Positions 1 to 7,309 of a stretch of 21,974 nt of DNA are shown here, one piece after another. A program made the translations under genes and the position numbers. Source of the DNA: JAAAPF01 sp964481035 (GTDB taxonomy: Bacteria > Pseudomonadota > Alphaproteobacteria > Geminicoccales > Geminicoccaceae). Under the pieces are notes generated by a model. That model worked only from the letters and a program-made list of their open reading frames with translations, was not told the DNA's origin and ran no database searches. Numbering within the stretch: position 1 is the stretch's first letter; each line of letters begins with the position of its first letter. The stretch lies in contig CAYZSE010000043.1 in NCBI GenBank assembly GCA_964481035.1, positions 1 to 21,974 on the forward strand. The letters run 5' to 3'.

Positions 1-1226
1 AGGAGGACGCGCTCGATCTCGAGGGGGCTCGTCCGCACGCCCAAGGCGTTCATGAGGTCGTCGGCGCGGCCGTGGAAGTGGACGTAGCCCGCCTCGTCGA
101 GGTGCGCGAGGTCGCCGCCCGCGAACCACTCGCCCAGGAAGACCTCTTCGTCGGCCTCGGGGCGGCGCCAGTAGCCGAGCATCAGGCCCGGGTCGCTGCG
201 GTGGACGGCGAGGAGGCCCACCGCACCGGGGGCGGTCAGCTCCGCGTGGGTCGCGGGGTCGAGGATGGCGACGCGGCGGCCGGGCTGGGGGCGGCCGGGC
301 AGGCCCGGACGGGTCGGCGTCGCCGGGCCCGAGGAGATGTAGGTCGAGATCTCGGTCATGCCGAGCGCCTCGAAGAGCGGGCGGTCGGTGGCGTCCCGCC
401 ACGCCTGCCAGAGCTCGGCCGAGAGGGCCTCGCCGGCGCACACGCCGTGGCGCAAGGCGCTCGCGCGCAGGATCGAGGCATCGCCGTACTTGAGGAGGCG
501 GCGGTAGACGGTGGGGACGGCGGCGAAGACGTGGATGCCGTGCGCAGCGATGATCTCGGGCCAGGCGCCGGGCTCGACCGCATCGCGGCAGAGGACGGCG
601 GTGGCCCCGGCGGCGAGCGGGTCCATGAGGCCGACGCCCAGGGTGTAGGTCCAGTTGAGCGTGCCGGCGTGCAGCACGCGGTCGCCGGGGAAAAGACCGA
701 GCCAGCCTTCGCGCATGGGCAGGCGGCCGAGGACGGTGCGGTGCGCGTGGAGCACGCCCTTGGGCCGGCCGCCCGTGCCCGAGGTGTAGATGAGGAGCAC
801 CGGGTCGTCGTGCTCGGTCGTGGGGAGCGGGGCTTCGCCCTCGAGGGCCTGGGGCTCGGCGACCTCGAGGCCGATGGCCTGGGCCTTGGGGTCGCTCGCG
901 TCCTCGACGAGGACCAAGGACGCCTCGGCGTCGGCGGTGAGCGCTCGGGCCTCGTCGGTCGTAAGCTGCGGCGAGAGCGGGAGAGCGATGAGCCCGGCCT
1001 TGGCGCAGGCGAAGAACGCCTCGGCCATGGCCGGTGTGTTGGTCATCCTGAGCGCCACGCGCGCCCCCTTGGGCAGGCGGGCGGCGAGGGCTCGAGCGGT
1101 GCGGGCGACGCCCGTGCGCAGCTCCTCGCGGGTGCGGCGGACGACGACGCCCTCCCGGCCGATGAAGATCAGCGCCTCGGCGTCGGGCTGGCCGGGATCG
1201 AGGCAGTGGTCGGCGAGGTTGAACAT
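1..1226 (-). CDS. AMP-forming acyl-CoA synthetase, C-terminus cut off by window edge
   Basis: The reverse frame is open from an ATG at 1226 to the left edge, giving about 408 codons. It begins MFNLADHCLDPGQPDAEAL. The adenylate-forming P-loop signature YTSGTGGRPKG lies near residues 145-155. ALGMTEIS, the A5-like motif, follows further on, and an A7/A8-like stretch (GGDLAHLDEAGYVHFHGRADD, then LGVRTSPLEIERVL) ends the visible part. Only the C-terminal lid domain with its catalytic lysine should be missing, roughly 100 residues by comparison with the family. The enzyme should activate a carboxylic acid as acyl-AMP and transfer it to CoA in the cytoplasm. The acid cannot be named from sequence alone. 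The next gene upstream on the same strand is fliX, 134 bases away, with no functional link evident, so this is probably a separate transcription unit. The family call is secure; the substrate is unknown. Confidence 0.9.
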   Translation of the reverse strand, partial: MFNLADHCLDPGQPDAEALIFIGREGVVVRRTREELRTGVARTARALAARLPKGARVALRMTNTPAMAEAFFACAKAGLIALPLSPQLTTDEARALTADAEASLVLVEDASDPKAQAIGLEVAEPQALEGEAPLPTTEHDDPVLLIYTSGTGGRPKGVLHAHRTVLGRLPMREGWLGLFPGDRVLHAGTLNWTYTLGVGLMDPLAAGATAVLCRDAVEPGAWPEIIAAHGIHVFAAVPTVYRRLLKYGDASILRASALRHGVCAGEALSAELWQAWRDATDRPLFEALGMTEISTYISSGPATPTRPGLPGRPQPGRRVAILDPATHAELTAPGAVGLLAVHRSDPGLMLGYWRRPEADEEVFLGEWFAGGDLAHLDEAGYVHFHGRADDLMNALGVRTSPLEIERVL

Positions 1227-1304
1227 GGCTCAGGCGATCCGCTCGGCCGCGAGGACGCACGTCGTCGGGCCGTCGGTCCGAAGGGGCGCGCGCATCGGCC
1301 TCGG

Positions 1305-1333
1305 GTATAGGGCCGGACGCGGGTTTTCGCCAG
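1305..1333 (-). promoter_or_regulatory. Possible promoter of the acyl-CoA synthetase gene
   Basis: Read on the minus strand, a -35-like CTGGCG (1328-1333) and a -10-like CTATAC (1305-1310) are separated by 17 bases. They would start transcription about 70 bases before the ATG at 1226. The -10 is good but the -35 is poor. This rests on hexamer matching only. Confidence 0.25.
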
Positions 1334-1360
1334 GACATCAGGCGCCGGGTGACGAGGCTG

Positions 1361-1858
1361 TCAGGGACGCGGGCGGCCGTAGGCGCGCCGGGCGAGGCGA
1401 CCGGCCTCCTCCGACGAGGGGCCGGGCTGGGGCTCCTCCTCGGCGGGCTCGGCCCGCTCGCGCTTGGCGAGCTCGACCGCGGCGCGCAGCTCGATGGCGT
1501 CGAGGATCTCGGCGAGCGCCGCATCGCCGCCCTGCGGCCGCCGCTCGCGCAGCCGCTGGCGCAGGTCGCGGAGCGTCGCGTCGCCGAGGGCTCCCTCGAG
1601 CAGACCGTCGCGCAGGCGCTCGAGGTCGTCGAGCAGACCGTCGCCGCGGGCGACCGCGCGGGCATCGACGTCGCCGGTCTCTGCGACCTCGTCGACGCCC
1701 TGCAGCGCCGCCAGCGCCTCGATGGAGGTGAGCATGCCGAGGCTGCCGGCGGGCGCCGCGGTCGCGCGGTCGACGCCCTGGCCGAGGGCGAAGCCGCGGC
1801 CGCGCGCGACGCGCTTGGTCGTGCCGGCGGTCTTGGCGGTCGTTCCTTGCACGCGCAT
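1361..1858 (-). CDS. fliX: FliX, class II flagellar assembly regulator
   Basis: The protein has 165 residues from the ATG at 1858, beginning MRVQGTTAKTAGTTKRVARG. A frame-compatible GTG lies 15 bases upstream, but the ribosome site GAGGAA sits between the two and points to the ATG. The layout matches FliX: a Gly/Thr/Ala-rich N-terminus, a short helix (SIEALAALQGVDE), a Leu/Asp-rich middle (LLDDLERLRDGLLEGAL) and the conserved helix AEILDAIELRAAVELAK. In Caulobacter FliX binds the sigma-54 activator FlbD and couples basal-body assembly to late flagellar gene expression. It is also divergent from flgI there, as here. A CtrA-like box lies upstream and a sigma-54 site faces flgI. The extreme C-terminus (GRLARRAYGRPRP) is basic and probably disordered. 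The family assignment rests on remembered sequence patterns and synteny. Confidence 0.85.
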   Translation of the reverse strand: MRVQGTTAKTAGTTKRVARGRGFALGQGVDRATAAPAGSLGMLTSIEALAALQGVDEVAETGDVDARAVARGDGLLDDLERLRDGLLEGALGDATLRDLRQRLRERRPQGGDAALAEILDAIELRAAVELAKRERAEPAEEEPQPGPSSEEAGRLARRAYGRPRP

Positions 1859-1882
1859 CGATCGTTTCCTCACGAACCTGCC

Positions 1883-1916
1883 TCAACCTAGGCGATCCGC
1901 GTCAACGGACGGTAAA
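1883..1916 (-). promoter_or_regulatory. CtrA-like box and -10 region of the fliX promoter
   Basis: On the minus strand the element reads TTTACC, 18 bases, then CCTAGGTTGA, ending 24 bases before the fliX ATG. Its left part, TTTA-N7-TTGA, resembles the Caulobacter CtrA consensus TTAA-N7-TTAA with one mismatch in each half. The same 34-bp architecture with identical spacing lies upstream of cheY (11338-11371). Class II flagellar promoters in Caulobacter, fliX included, are CtrA-activated, so CtrA control is a reasonable inference. Confidence 0.5.
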
Positions 1917-1941
1917 GGCCGGCCGCGGGCCCGGCAGGACT

Positions 1942-1972
1942 TGCCGGGCGCGGGCGGAACGTGCCGGGCGCG
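1942..1972 (+). repeat. Direct repeat upstream of the flgI promoter
   Basis: The 11-mer TGCCGGGCGCG occurs at 1942-1952 and again at 1962-1972, a 20-base period close to two helical turns. It lies about 65-95 bases before the predicted flgI start site, where a sigma-54 activator such as FlbD would be expected to bind. In DNA this GC-rich the repeat could be coincidental. Confidence 0.3.
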
Positions 1973-2010
1973 CCAACCGCATAATGAAGGAAATTCAAGC
2001 ACTTGGGCGG

Positions 2011-2026
2011 TGGCACGGTTCTCGCA
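2011..2026 (+). promoter_or_regulatory. Sigma-54 (-24/-12) promoter of the flgI operon
   Basis: The sequence TGGCACG-GTTC-TCGCA matches the sigma-54 consensus TGGCACG-N4-TTGCW with a single mismatch. The invariant GG and GC are 10 bases apart, as required. Transcription would start near 2037, leaving a leader of about 24 bases before the GTG at 2061. It fits established knowledge that flgI-class flagellar operons in Caulobacter use sigma-54, and that FliX, encoded next door, works through the sigma-54 activator FlbD. Confidence 0.6.
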
Positions 2027-2060
2027 GCTGGGGGCTCGTCCGATCATCGGGAGCGAGCTC

Positions 2061-3200
2061 GTGCCACCATCGCCGAGAAGCCTCTGCCGCCGCATCGCCT
2101 CCAGCCTCCTGAGCGCCGTCATGGTGCTCGGGCTCGGGGTGGGCGAAGCCGACGCGGTGGCGGTGCGGATCAAGGACATCGCCGACTTCGAAGGCATCCG
2201 CGACAACATGCTCGTCGGCTACGGGCTGGTGGTCGGCCTCAACGGCACGGGCGACCAGCTCAGGAACTCGGTCTTCACCGAGCAGAGCCTGGTCTCGATG
2301 CTCGAGCGGCTCGGCGTCAGCACCCGCGGTACCGACCTCAAGACCAAGAACGTCGCCGCGGTCATGGTGACGGCGACCTTGGGTCCGTTCGCGCGGCAGG
2401 GCGGGCGCATGGATGTCAGCGTCGCGGCGATGGGCGACGCGAAATCGCTGATGGGCGGCACGCTGCTCGTGACGCCGCTTCTGGGCGCGGATGGCGAGGT
2501 CTACGCCGTCGCCCAAGGCCAGCTCGCCGCCGGCGGCTTCGTCGCCCAGGGCGACGCCGAGAGCGTCACCCGGGGCGTGCCGACCCAGGCGCGCATCCCC
2601 GCCGGTGCCATCATCGAGCGCGAGATCGGCTTCGAGCTCAACACCCTCGACCAGGTGCGCCTCAGCCTCAGGAATCCCGACCTGACGACCTCGTCGCGGA
2701 TCGCTTCGACCATCAACGGCGCGCTCGGCGACCGGGTCGCCGAGGCGGTCGATCCGGCAACGGTGAACATCGTCGTGCCGAGCCGGCGCCAGGGCCGGAC
2801 GGCGGCGCTCTTGACCGAGATCGAGCAGCTCGTCGTCACCCCCGATCAGACCGCGCGCGTGGTCATCGACGAGAGCAACGGCATCATCGTCATGGGGCGC
2901 GACGTGCGGATCAGCGAGGTGGCGGTGGCTCAGGGCAACCTCACCGTGCGGATCACCGAGACGCCGCTGGTGAGCCAGCCCAACGCCTTCTCCGAAGGCG
3001 AGACCGTCGAGGTGCCGCGCACCCAAGTCCAGATCGACGACGACAGCGACGCCCGCATGGTCGTGATGCCCGAGGCGGTCACCCTCGACGACCTCGTCGC
3101 CGGCCTCAACGCGCTCGGCGTCGGTCCCCGCGACCTGATCTCGATCCTGCAGTCGATCCGCGCCGCCGGTGCGCTGCAGGCCGAGCTGGAGATCATGTGA
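2061..3200 (+). CDS. flgI: FlgI, flagellar P-ring protein
   Basis: This is a 379-residue protein, the usual length for FlgI, which forms the periplasmic P-ring around the flagellar rod in the peptidoglycan layer. The conserved start of the mature domain, VRIKDIADFEGIRDNMLVGY followed by GLVVGLNGTGDQL, is clear. So are MLERLGV, KNVAAVMVTATLGPFA and the C-terminal LGVGPRDLISILQSIRAAGALQAELEIM. The GTG at 2061 is chosen because it gives a standard signal peptide (basic PRSLCRR, hydrophobic IASSLLSAVMVLGLGV, cleavage near EADA) and lies just downstream of the sigma-54 promoter; earlier in-frame codons would fall on or before that promoter. The reading frame is open far upstream, but that part overlaps fliX and is not coding. 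The stop overlaps the next ATG by one base. Confidence 0.95.
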   Translation: MPPSPRSLCRRIASSLLSAVMVLGLGVGEADAVAVRIKDIADFEGIRDNMLVGYGLVVGLNGTGDQLRNSVFTEQSLVSMLERLGVSTRGTDLKTKNVAAVMVTATLGPFARQGGRMDVSVAAMGDAKSLMGGTLLVTPLLGADGEVYAVAQGQLAAGGFVAQGDAESVTRGVPTQARIPAGAIIEREIGFELNTLDQVRLSLRNPDLTTSSRIASTINGALGDRVAEAVDPATVNIVVPSRRQGRTAALLTEIEQLVVTPDQTARVVIDESNGIIVMGRDVRISEVAVAQGNLTVRITETPLVSQPNAFSEGETVEVPRTQVQIDDDSDARMVVMPEAVTLDDLVAGLNALGVGPRDLISILQSIRAAGALQAELEIM

Positions 3201-3514
3201 TGGCGGCGCTCGGCCCCCTCCCCGGCCACCCCGCCGCGGCGGGCGACCTCGGCGCCGTCCAGCCGGCCGGCGGACGGGCGGACCTGGAGCGGCTCACCCG
3301 CGTCGCCGAAGATTTCGAGGCGGTCTTTCTGCACCAGATGCTCAGCGCGATGCGCCAAGGCGTCTCCGAGGACAGCCCGCTCGGCGGCCCGGACAGCCCC
3401 TTCGGCAGTCTTCTCTTGGACGAGCAGGCGAAGCTCATCGGCAAGGCCGGAGGGATAGGCGTCGCCGATCACATCCTGGCCGAGCTTCTCAAGTTGCAGG
3501 AGGTGTCGCCATGA
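3200..3514 (+). CDS. flgJ: FlgJ-type rod-binding protein (rod-binding domain only)
   Basis: The 104-residue product contains the rod-binding domain seen at the N-terminus of enterobacterial FlgJ. The core LTRVAEDFEAVFLHQMLSAM (residues about 31-50) is followed by the glycine-rich FGSLLLDEQAKLIGKAGGIGVADHI. The muramidase half of enterobacterial FlgJ is absent, which is normal for alphaproteobacteria, where the gene is also called cheL. A separate peptidoglycan hydrolase would have to open the wall for the rod. The ATG overlaps the flgI stop (TGATG) and the stop overlaps the next start (ATGA), so the three genes are probably translationally coupled. Confidence 0.88.
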   Translation: MAALGPLPGHPAAAGDLGAVQPAGGRADLERLTRVAEDFEAVFLHQMLSAMRQGVSEDSPLGGPDSPFGSLLLDEQAKLIGKAGGIGVADHILAELLKLQEVSP

Positions 3515-3927
3515 CACCCGCGCGCGACAAGATCACCATCCTGATGATGCTGACCCGGCAGCTCACCCAGGTGCTCGACGCCGAGACCGAGGTGCTGCGC
3601 CGCGTGCGGCTGTCCGAGCTCGCCGATCTGCAAGCCGAGAAGCAGGCGCTCGCCGACGTCTACACCGCAGAGCTCGCCGACCTGCGTCGCGACCCGGAAC
3701 GCCTCGCCACGGTCGGCGCCGATACCCGCGAGGAGCTCGAGCTCGCGACCCGCCGGTTCCAGGAAGCGGCCAGCCGCAACACCTTGGCGCTGCAGGCGGC
3801 GCACGCCGTCGTCGAGCGCGCGCTCCACCTCATCAACGAGAGCCTCGCCGGCGCCGGCGGCTACGCGGCGGGCGGCGGCCAGACCCGCGGCGAGGTCGTT
3901 CCCTTCGCCATCGACCGGACATGCTGA
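3511..3927 (+). CDS. flgN: FlgN-like flagellar export chaperone
   Basis: This is a 138-residue, almost wholly alpha-helical protein. Two long amphipathic stretches, TILMMLTRQLTQVLDAETEV with LADLQAEKQALADVYTAELA and then ELELATRRFQEAASRNTLAL with AAHAVVERALHLINESL, match the FlgN/FlbY coiled-coil pattern. FlgN chaperones hold FlgK and FlgL in the cytoplasm before export, and flgK and flgL follow immediately here. GGAGG lies 6 bases before the ATG. The first four bases overlap the flgJ stop. The low-complexity tail GAGGYAAGGGQTRGEVV looks disordered. Sequence similarity in this family is weak, so the call leans on position and helical character. Confidence 0.8.
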   Translation: MTPARDKITILMMLTRQLTQVLDAETEVLRRVRLSELADLQAEKQALADVYTAELADLRRDPERLATVGADTREELELATRRFQEAASRNTLALQAAHAVVERALHLINESLAGAGGYAAGGGQTRGEVVPFAIDRTC

Positions 3928-3928
3928 G

Positions 3929-5884
3929 ATGATGGGCATCACCGACAGTCTGCGCGTCGCCGTCAGCGGGCTTCAGCTCGCCCAGAACGCGCTCGCCACG
4001 ACCTCCAGCAACGTCAGCAACGTCAACACCGAGGGCTACTCGCGCAAGGTCGTCGAGCAGGAGGCTCGTGTCCTCGACGGCCGCGGCACCGGCGTCCGCC
4101 AGGTCAAGATCGATCGCTATGTCGACGAGTTCCTGGAGCTGCAGATCCGCCGCCAGCAAGCGGCGCTCGGCCGCTCCGAGACGATCCAGAGCTACGCCGA
4201 CGACGTGCAGGGGCTCGTCTTCGGCAGCCCGAGCGACGGGACGACCGGGCTCGGGAGCTTCGTCGACGAGCTCGGGATCGCCATCGAGGCCGCCGCCACC
4301 AAGCCCGACGACGCGGCGCAGCGCGCCTCGATCGCCGCGGCGGCGGAGAACCTCTTCGCACGGATCGACGGGGCGGCGGACACCCTGCAGGTGCTGCGCC
4401 GCGACGCCGACCGCCGGATCCACAACCTGGTCGGGGAGGTCAACTCGGCGCTGCAGGCGGTCCACAAGATCAATCTCGACCTCACGCGCAGCGGCGACAA
4501 CGCCGAGCTCATGGACCAGCGCGACCGGCTGGTGAGCCAGCTCAGCTACCAGCTCGACGTCCGCACCTACCAGAACGAGGACGGCGCGCTCTCGATCTTC
4601 ACCCCGGACGGCCAGCCGCTCTTGGAGAACAGCCCCCGGGTCGTCGCCTACCGATCGCCCGCTCTGGTGGGCCGCGGCTCGAGCTTCCCGCCGATCCGCG
4701 TCTTCGACCAATCCCTCATCGACCCGGCCACCGGGATGCCGGACCAGGCGGACTTCGCCAAGGGTCGCATCCTGGTCGGCCAGGGCATCCGCGCGACGCT
4801 GACACCGGAGCAGGAGCACCTGCGGGCCGAGGCGCTCGCGATCGACCCGACCGACGATCGGGGTCTGCGCGCGATCCAGCCGACGGTCGCCAGCGGCGAG
4901 CTCGGCGGGCTGTTGGCGGTGCGCGACACCGAGCTGCCCGAGCTCTACGACCAGCTCGAGGAGTTCGGGCGCATTCTCCGGCACGCGCTCAACGCCGCCC
5001 ACAACGACGCCAACCCGAGCAACCCGCCGGCCGCGCTCGAGGGGAGCCGGACGCGCGAGGAGCTGCTGGCACCGCCCGCGGGCTTCAAGGGCAGCGCGTT
5101 CCTCCAGCTCACCGACGGCGCCGGCGTGTCGACCGTCCACGAGATCGATCTCGATGCGGCCGCCGACGTCGACGCCATCGTCGCGCAGATCGACGGGCTG
5201 GCCGACGTCTCGGCGACGCTGAACGCGGGCGAGGGGCTGAAGATCACCGCGGCGCCCGGCTATACGATCGCGCTCGCCGGCAGCACCACCGACGGCTTCC
5301 GCGACGCCGCCGAGTTCATCCAGGACGACATCGCCGATCCGGCCTTTGCCGATCACACCTGGACCTTTGGCTTTTCGCATTTCTTCGGGCTCAACGACCT
5401 GGTGGTCGAGAGCACGAGCCACGGTCGCCTTTTGGAGCTGCGCGCGGACGTCAAAGCCGATCCGATGCAGATCGCGTCGCGCAAGCTCGATGTCCGCGAA
5501 GACCCGACAGCGCCGGGACTGGCGATCGCGACGCTCGGCGGGCGCGGCGACAATCGCGGCCTCAACGCGCTCGCCGGCTCGCTCGACACGATGCTGGACA
5601 CCGTCGCCCGCGGCGGCCTGCCGCCGGCGCGCGTCACCCCGCGCGAGTATCTGGGCGACATCGTCAACATCCAGGCGGTCCACGCCGCCACGGCCGAGCG
5701 GACGGCGAAGACCGACCGGGCGCTCGCCGACGAGCTGGGCTTTCAACGCGCCGGCATCTCGGGCGTGAACCTAGACGAGGAAATGGCGCATCTCATGCAA
5801 CTGCAACAGAGCTACGCCGCCTCGGCCCGGCTGATGACGGCGGCCGATCAGATGCTCGACGAACTCATGAACATCAGGCGCTAG
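3929..5884 (+). CDS. flgK: FlgK, hook-associated protein 1
   Basis: The 651-residue product begins MMGITDSLRVAVSGLQLAQ and carries the flagellar rod/hook signature ALATTSSNVSNVNTEGYSRK at residues about 19-38. It ends with the D0-domain helix GVNLDEEMAHLMQLQQSYAA then SARLMTAADQMLDELMNI, the hallmark of FlgK and FlgE. FlgK forms the first layer of the hook-filament junction outside the cell, exported by the flagellar type III apparatus. The middle (residues about 340-520) is a variable outer domain, here with AAADVDAIVAQIDGLADVSA. Two adjacent ATGs (3929, 3932) are possible starts, and no strong ribosome site is visible. That fits coupling to flgN, whose stop codon ends one base earlier. Confidence 0.95.
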   Translation: MMGITDSLRVAVSGLQLAQNALATTSSNVSNVNTEGYSRKVVEQEARVLDGRGTGVRQVKIDRYVDEFLELQIRRQQAALGRSETIQSYADDVQGLVFGSPSDGTTGLGSFVDELGIAIEAAATKPDDAAQRASIAAAAENLFARIDGAADTLQVLRRDADRRIHNLVGEVNSALQAVHKINLDLTRSGDNAELMDQRDRLVSQLSYQLDVRTYQNEDGALSIFTPDGQPLLENSPRVVAYRSPALVGRGSSFPPIRVFDQSLIDPATGMPDQADFAKGRILVGQGIRATLTPEQEHLRAEALAIDPTDDRGLRAIQPTVASGELGGLLAVRDTELPELYDQLEEFGRILRHALNAAHNDANPSNPPAALEGSRTREELLAPPAGFKGSAFLQLTDGAGVSTVHEIDLDAAADVDAIVAQIDGLADVSATLNAGEGLKITAAPGYTIALAGSTTDGFRDAAEFIQDDIADPAFADHTWTFGFSHFFGLNDLVVESTSHGRLLELRADVKADPMQIASRKLDVREDPTAPGLAIATLGGRGDNRGLNALAGSLDTMLDTVARGGLPPARVTPREYLGDIVNIQAVHAATAERTAKTDRALADELGFQRAGISGVNLDEEMAHLMQLQQSYAASARLMTAADQMLDELMNIRR

Positions 5885-5894
5885 GAGCACGAAC

Positions 5895-6791
5895 ATGGAC
5901 TTCCGCACCGGCGACCTCGCCCACTTCAACCGCACCGTCGGCCAGATGACCGAGGTTCAGTCGCGGCTACGCCACAACAACCTCAAGATCGCAACCGGCA
6001 AGGAGGTCCACCGCTATCAGGATCTGGGCGGCAAGTCCGGCGTGCTCATGCGCACCGAGACGGCGCTCGTGCAGACGCAGACCTTCCAAGAGCAGAACCA
6101 GCTGCTCCTGCAGAGGCTGAACCTCATGGACGGGGCGATCGAGGAGATCAAGGACATCGCCTCGTCGCTGCAGACGGCGCTCATCGCGCGGCGCAACGAT
6201 TCGACAGGGGCGAGCACGCCGCTCGATCTCGAGGCCCAGGGTATGATCGAGCGCATGACCGCGAAGCTCAACCACAAGATCGACGGGCGCTACGCCTTCG
6301 CCGGAAGCCGCACCGAGACGCCCCCGGTCGCCGCCGCGGCGCTGACCGATGATCCCTCGAACACCGACTACTACCAGGGCGACCAGGTCGACCTGAGCGC
6401 TCGGATCGACGTGCGCATCGAGGCGCATTACGGGGTCCGTGCAGACGCCGAGCCGTTCGCGCGCCTGTTCGCGGCCTTGCAGCTCGCCACCGACGGCCAT
6501 GTCACCGACGACGACGCCAAGCTGCAGGCGGCCGCCAAGGAGGCCGAGCAGGCCCTCGACGGGATCATCTCCCTGCGCAGCGAGCTCAACACGGTGACCG
6601 CGCGCGTGCAGAGCGCCGTCGATTCGCAGGAGGGCACCGCGCTCTACCTGAAGGAGACCGTGAGCCTCTTGATCGACACCGACGTTCCCACCGCCATGGC
6701 GCAGATCGCCCAGGACCAGGTCTCCCTGGAAGGCAGCTTCGCGACCATGGCCCAGCTCAATCGCCTCAGCCTGACGGAGTACCTGCGATGA
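5895..6791 (+). CDS. flgL: FlgL, hook-associated protein 3
   Basis: This 298-residue flagellin-family protein forms the second ring of the hook-filament junction. The N-terminal helix QMTEVQSRLRHNNLKIATGK resembles the flagellin D0/D1 start, and residues about 120-140 (MIERMTAKLNHKIDGRYAFA then GSRT) are the typical FlgL/flagellin D1 signature. The C-terminal helical part ends LEGSFATMAQLNRLSLTEYL, as in FlgL. It lacks the length and central domain of filament flagellins and directly follows flgK, which favours FlgL over flagellin. AGGAG lies 7 bases before the ATG. The stop overlaps the fliW start (ATGA). Confidence 0.9.
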   Translation: MDFRTGDLAHFNRTVGQMTEVQSRLRHNNLKIATGKEVHRYQDLGGKSGVLMRTETALVQTQTFQEQNQLLLQRLNLMDGAIEEIKDIASSLQTALIARRNDSTGASTPLDLEAQGMIERMTAKLNHKIDGRYAFAGSRTETPPVAAAALTDDPSNTDYYQGDQVDLSARIDVRIEAHYGVRADAEPFARLFAALQLATDGHVTDDDAKLQAAAKEAEQALDGIISLRSELNTVTARVQSAVDSQEGTALYLKETVSLLIDTDVPTAMAQIAQDQVSLEGSFATMAQLNRLSLTEYLR

Positions 6792-7267
6792 TCGCCCAGT
6801 CCCTGCCCGCCGCCCCGACGCCCGCGCCGCCGCAACCGACCCTGCTCACCACGCGCTTCGGCGAGGTGGCCTATCGGGCCGAGGCCGAGTTGCGCTTCCC
6901 CTTGGGCCTGCCCGGCTTCGAGGGAGTCGATCGGTTCGTGCTGTGCCCTCTACCGGGCACGAGCGGCGCGTTTCAGCTCCTGCACGGCGTCGCCGAGGCG
7001 CCGATCGACCTCGTGGTCGTGCCCCATGAGAACGTGGCCGGGCGCGCCGACCCCGCCGACATCGAGGCCCTGCGCGCCAGCCTCGACATCCCGGTCGAGG
7101 ACCTCCTGGTGCTCTACATCGTGACCTTGCCGATGCCCGGCTCGCCGCCGGCGGTCCAGGTCAATCTCCGCGCGCCGATCTTCGTCGACGTCGCCCGCAG
7201 GCTCGCCGTCCAGATGGTGCTCGCCGACAGCCGCTACGGCTTCAACGCGCTGCTGCGTGCCGCTTGA
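6788..7267 (+). CDS. fliW: FliW, flagellin-binding assembly factor
   Basis: The 159-residue protein has a Pro/Ala-rich N-terminal extension of about 20 residues. The FliW fold follows: RFGEVAYRAEAELRFPLGLP then GFEGVDRFVLCPL at the start, and LYIVTLPMPGSPPAVQVNLR then APIFVD near the end, closing with SRYGFNALL. In Bacillus and Campylobacter FliW binds both flagellin and the RNA-binding regulator CsrA, tying translation to filament assembly. Neither csrA nor a flagellin gene is in the window. The order flgN, flgK, flgL, fliW is the one known from Firmicutes, which supports the identification. Partners in this host are unknown. The gene ends the operon, and its end is convergent with the TPR-protein gene. 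Confidence 0.88.
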   Translation: MIAQSLPAAPTPAPPQPTLLTTRFGEVAYRAEAELRFPLGLPGFEGVDRFVLCPLPGTSGAFQLLHGVAEAPIDLVVVPHENVAGRADPADIEALRASLDIPVEDLLVLYIVTLPMPGSPPAVQVNLRAPIFVDVARRLAVQMVLADSRYGFNALLRAA

Positions 7268-7309
7268 GGCGAGCCCGTCGGCAACCCGCGGCGGCCGCCC
7301 GCGCGCCCC
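7268..7309. other. Gap between convergent genes, no clear terminator
   Basis: This 42-base GC-rich gap separates the fliW stop from the stop of the opposing TPR-protein gene. It can fold an imperfect GC hairpin around the GCGGCGGCCGCCCGC core but has no T-tract on either strand, so I do not call an intrinsic terminator. Confidence 0.4.

Noticed and set aside
72..1310. Plus-strand open frame (412 codons) opposite the acyl-CoA synthetase
   Set aside because: The Gly/Arg/Glu-rich translation lacks motifs, and the minus strand shows the full set of adenylate-forming motifs.
1859..1873. Upstream GTG start for fliX
   Set aside because: It would place the ribosome site GAGGAA inside the coding region and add five unconserved residues.
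1945..1972. Sigma-54-like element on the minus strand toward fliX (CGGCACG...)
   Set aside because: The -24 part is close, but the invariant GC at -12 is missing at the required 10-base spacing.
3833..5746. Long minus-strand open frame (637 codons) opposite flgK
   Set aside because: It is the mirror of a high-GC coding frame, with Arg/Asp/Val-rich low-complexity translation and no motif. flgK on the plus strand is unmistakable.
7268..7309. Bidirectional terminator between fliW and the TPR-protein gene
   Set aside because: The hairpin is imperfect, in a sequence where GC stems arise easily, and no T-tract follows on either strand.
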